NCBI GenBank assembly: GCA_910577925.1
Contig: CAJTOI010000033.1
Span: 4,581-26,436, forward strand
Origin: an uncultured Roseburia sp.
GTDB lineage: Bacteria; Bacillota; Clostridia; Lachnospirales; Lachnospiraceae
Length of the DNA: 21,856 nt
Direction: 5' to 3'
The notes below the pieces were generated by a model that was given only the letters and a program-made list of their open reading frames with translations, did no database searches and was not told the origin of the DNA. Both the position numbers and the translations under genes were made by a program. Shown here piece by piece: positions 20,115 to 21,856 of the stretch (position 1 is the first letter of the stretch; every line of letters begins with the position of its first letter).

Positions 20115-21737
20115 ATGGAAAAGGTAATCGTCATTGACTTTGGCGGTCAGTACAATCAGTTGGTTGCCAGACGTGTCAGAGAATGTAATGTTTATTGTGA
20201 AATATATTCTTATCGGACAGACCTTGCGCAGATCAAGGAGATGAATCCGAAGGGAATTATCCTTACCGGCGGACCGAACAGCTGCTATGAGGCGGACTCG
20301 CCTGCCTATGCGAGGGAATTGTTTGAGCTTGGAATCCCGGTGTTGGGACTCTGCTACGGCGCGCAGCTCATGATGCACATATTAGGCGGAAAAGTGGAAA
20401 AGGCGCCGGTCCGTGAGTACGGCAAGATAGAGGTATTCGTGGACGGAACGTCCCCGCTTTTTGCAGAGGTAGGAACGAAAACGGATAAGGCAGCCGGCGC
20501 TATCTGGGATGATCATAAGACAGATGACCATGCAACCATCTGTTGGATGAGCCATAATGATTATATTTCTAAACCGGCTCCGGCGTTTGCTGTCGCGGCG
20601 CACACGGCGGACTGTCCGGTCGCTGCGGCAGAGTGCAGGGAGAAAAATCTCTACGCGATTCAGTTCCATCCGGAGGTGCTTCACACGCAGGAGGGAACGA
20701 AGATGCTCTATAATTTCGTGCGCGGTGTCTGCGGCTGCGCCGGAACATGGAGAATGGATTCTTTTGTTGAGAACACCGTCAAAGAGATCCGGGAAAAGGT
20801 CGGGGACGGCAAGGTGCTCCTCGCATTATCCGGCGGTGTGGATTCGTCTGTTGCGGCGGGACTTCTGTCGAGGGCGATCGGGAAGCAGCTCACCTGCGTG
20901 TTTGTAGACCACGGTCTGCTCCGCAAGGATGAGGGCGACGAGGTGGAAGCGGTATTTGGCGAGGGCGGTCAGTTTGATCTCAATTTTATCCGTGTGAATG
21001 CGCAGGAGCGCTATTACGGCAAGCTTGCCGGGGTGACGGAGCCGGAGCAGAAACGAAAGATTATCGGCGAAGAGTTCATCCGCGTGTTCGAGGAGGAGGC
21101 AAAGAAGATCGGCGCGGTGGATTTCCTGGCTCAGGGAACCATTTATCCGGATGTGGTGGAAAGCGGCCTCGGCGGCGAATCTGCCGTTATCAAATCCCAC
21201 CACAATGTCGGCGGGCTGCCGGAGTATGTTGATTTTAAGGAGATTGTCGAGCCTCTGCGGGATCTGTTTAAGGATGAGGTCCGCAAGGCCGGCCTTGCGC
21301 TCGGCATCCCCGAGAAGCTGGTGTTCCGACAGCCGTTCCCGGGACCGGGACTCGGCATCCGTATTATCGGTGAGGTGACCGCCGATAAGGTTCGGATTGT
21401 GCAGGATGCGGATGCCATTTACCGCGAGGAAGTGGACAAGGCGGCTGCATCGTATGCCAAAGAGCATGGCGTGCCGGCGCCCTGGAAACCGGATCAGTAT
21501 TTTGCTGCGCTTACGAATATGCGCTCTGTCGGCGTCATGGGTGACGAGAGAACTTATGACTATGCCGTGGCGCTGCGCGCGGTGAAGACGGTTGACTTCA
21601 TGACGGCGGAGTCAGCGGAGATTCCGTTTGAGATCCTGCAGAAGGTGATGAGCAGGGTTATCAATGAGGTCAGGGGAGTGAACAGAGTGTTTTATGATCT
21701 GACGAGTAAGCCGCCGGGGACGATAGAGTTCGAGTGA
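20115..21737 (+). CDS. guaA: GMP synthase (glutamine-hydrolysing)
   Basis: It aminates XMP to GMP using ammonia from glutamine and ATP. The N-terminal class I amidotransferase domain shows ILTGGPNSCYE (49-59), the nucleophile Cys80 in LGLCYGAQ, and His185/Glu187 in QFHPEVLH. The ATP pyrophosphatase domain carries the PP-loop SGGVDSS (239-245) and AQGTIYPDVVES, and the C-terminal dimerisation domain ends with the standard GVNRVFYDLTSKPPGTIEFE. Total 540 residues, about 15 more than the Escherichia coli enzyme, with an insertion near 119-140 (GTKTDKAAGAIWDDHKTDDH). The ATG at 20115 is preceded by GAGGAATGGGG; an open frame from 19956 would overlap the upstream gene and is rejected. Confidence 0.97.
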   Translation: MEKVIVIDFGGQYNQLVARRVRECNVYCEIYSYRTDLAQIKEMNPKGIILTGGPNSCYEADSPAYARELFELGIPVLGLCYGAQLMMHILGGKVEKAPVREYGKIEVFVDGTSPLFAEVGTKTDKAAGAIWDDHKTDDHATICWMSHNDYISKPAPAFAVAAHTADCPVAAAECREKNLYAIQFHPEVLHTQEGTKMLYNFVRGVCGCAGTWRMDSFVENTVKEIREKVGDGKVLLALSGGVDSSVAAGLLSRAIGKQLTCVFVDHGLLRKDEGDEVEAVFGEGGQFDLNFIRVNAQERYYGKLAGVTEPEQKRKIIGEEFIRVFEEEAKKIGAVDFLAQGTIYPDVVESGLGGESAVIKSHHNVGGLPEYVDFKEIVEPLRDLFKDEVRKAGLALGIPEKLVFRQPFPGPGLGIRIIGEVTADKVRIVQDADAIYREEVDKAAASYAKEHGVPAPWKPDQYFAALTNMRSVGVMGDERTYDYAVALRAVKTVDFMTAESAEIPFEILQKVMSRVINEVRGVNRVFYDLTSKPPGTIEFE

Positions 21738-21856
21738 TGAAATGGACTTTAGGAAGCCAGTATTTATGCGATTTCCAAACAAATTTGTTTAGGTACTGGC
21801 AACGATTTGGCAACATTTTCAACATCACGCACTAAATAATTACATCAATGGCATAA
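21738..21856. other. Repeat-rich tail after guaA, possible integration-site flank
   Basis: No gene is complete here. An inverted repeat GCCAGTA (21756-21762) / TACTGGC (21794-21800) brackets a 14-base perfect palindrome AAACAAATTTGTTT (21777-21790). TGGCAAC then occurs twice at 21797-21803 and 21808-21814, one helical turn (11 bases) apart. The 3' end of guaA is a known chromosomal target of integrative elements, and the layout resembles the flank of such an element, but the window ends before an integrase could be seen. Confidence 0.4.

Overview
The window looks like a chromosomal segment from a spore-forming member of the Clostridia, most likely a Lachnospiraceae-type gut Firmicute. This is an inference from gene content: Veg, a SipL-type spore morphogenesis protein (SPOCS repeats plus LysM), SpoIIID, a methionine aminopeptidase with an N-terminal SEC-C motif, and an amino-acid ABC transporter with binding protein and permease fused. 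Ribosome binding sites are strong AGGAGG types, GTG and TTG starts occur, and many promoters are good TTGACA/TATAAT types with 17-18 bp spacers. No rRNA, tRNA, CRISPR array or insertion sequence was seen.

Layout. 1-1504: a tandem array with an exact 712-bp period, carrying two paralogous double-zinc-ribbon genes on the minus strand, each with its own promoter, and ending in an 80-bp third partial copy. 1668-2962: a convergent DNA alkyl-transferase gene (ogt) and acylglycerophosphate acyltransferase gene (plsC). 3148-5608: a PrcB-like lipoprotein, veg behind a near-consensus promoter, then sipL, whose ribosome binding site is buried in a terminator-like hairpin. 5745-9247: a secreted NlpC/P60 wall hydrolase, then yqeY, a membrane-anchored protein with a PrsA/SurA-like N-terminal region, and map. 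9356-11733: aroE (with an extra N-terminal domain), aroK and an unknown gene. 11774-12478: a MIF-type tautomerase gene and spoIIID, transcribed divergently from promoters that physically overlap. 12508-14692: a coupled pair, a zinc-ribbon membrane protein and a TPM-domain protein. 14882-16798: a LacI-like sensor fused to a GGDEF domain. 16814-16998: a small, apparently frameshifted ORF. 16985-17578: a CmpB-family membrane protein. 17689-20008: an amino-acid ABC transporter of two overlapping genes, in which the two lobes of the binding protein are in permuted order. 20115-21737: guaA, followed by a repeat-rich tail that may be the edge of an integrated element.

How the parts fit. Most genes are housekeeping (shikimate pathway, GMP synthesis, N-terminal Met removal, phospholipid synthesis, DNA repair) or belong to sporulation and the cell envelope. 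The most interesting structure lies at gene borders and in protein architecture: (i) the permuted binding protein fused to its permease, (ii) the veg-sipL hairpin, with a possible sigma-E promoter placed so that only the sporulation transcript would have a free ribosome binding site, (iii) the interlocked promoters of spoIIID and the tautomerase, (iv) the zinc-ribbon cassette array with conserved edges and a diverged centre, and (v) the undescribed N-terminal domain on AroE. All functional calls are from reading the sequence and remembered family motifs; no database search was run.
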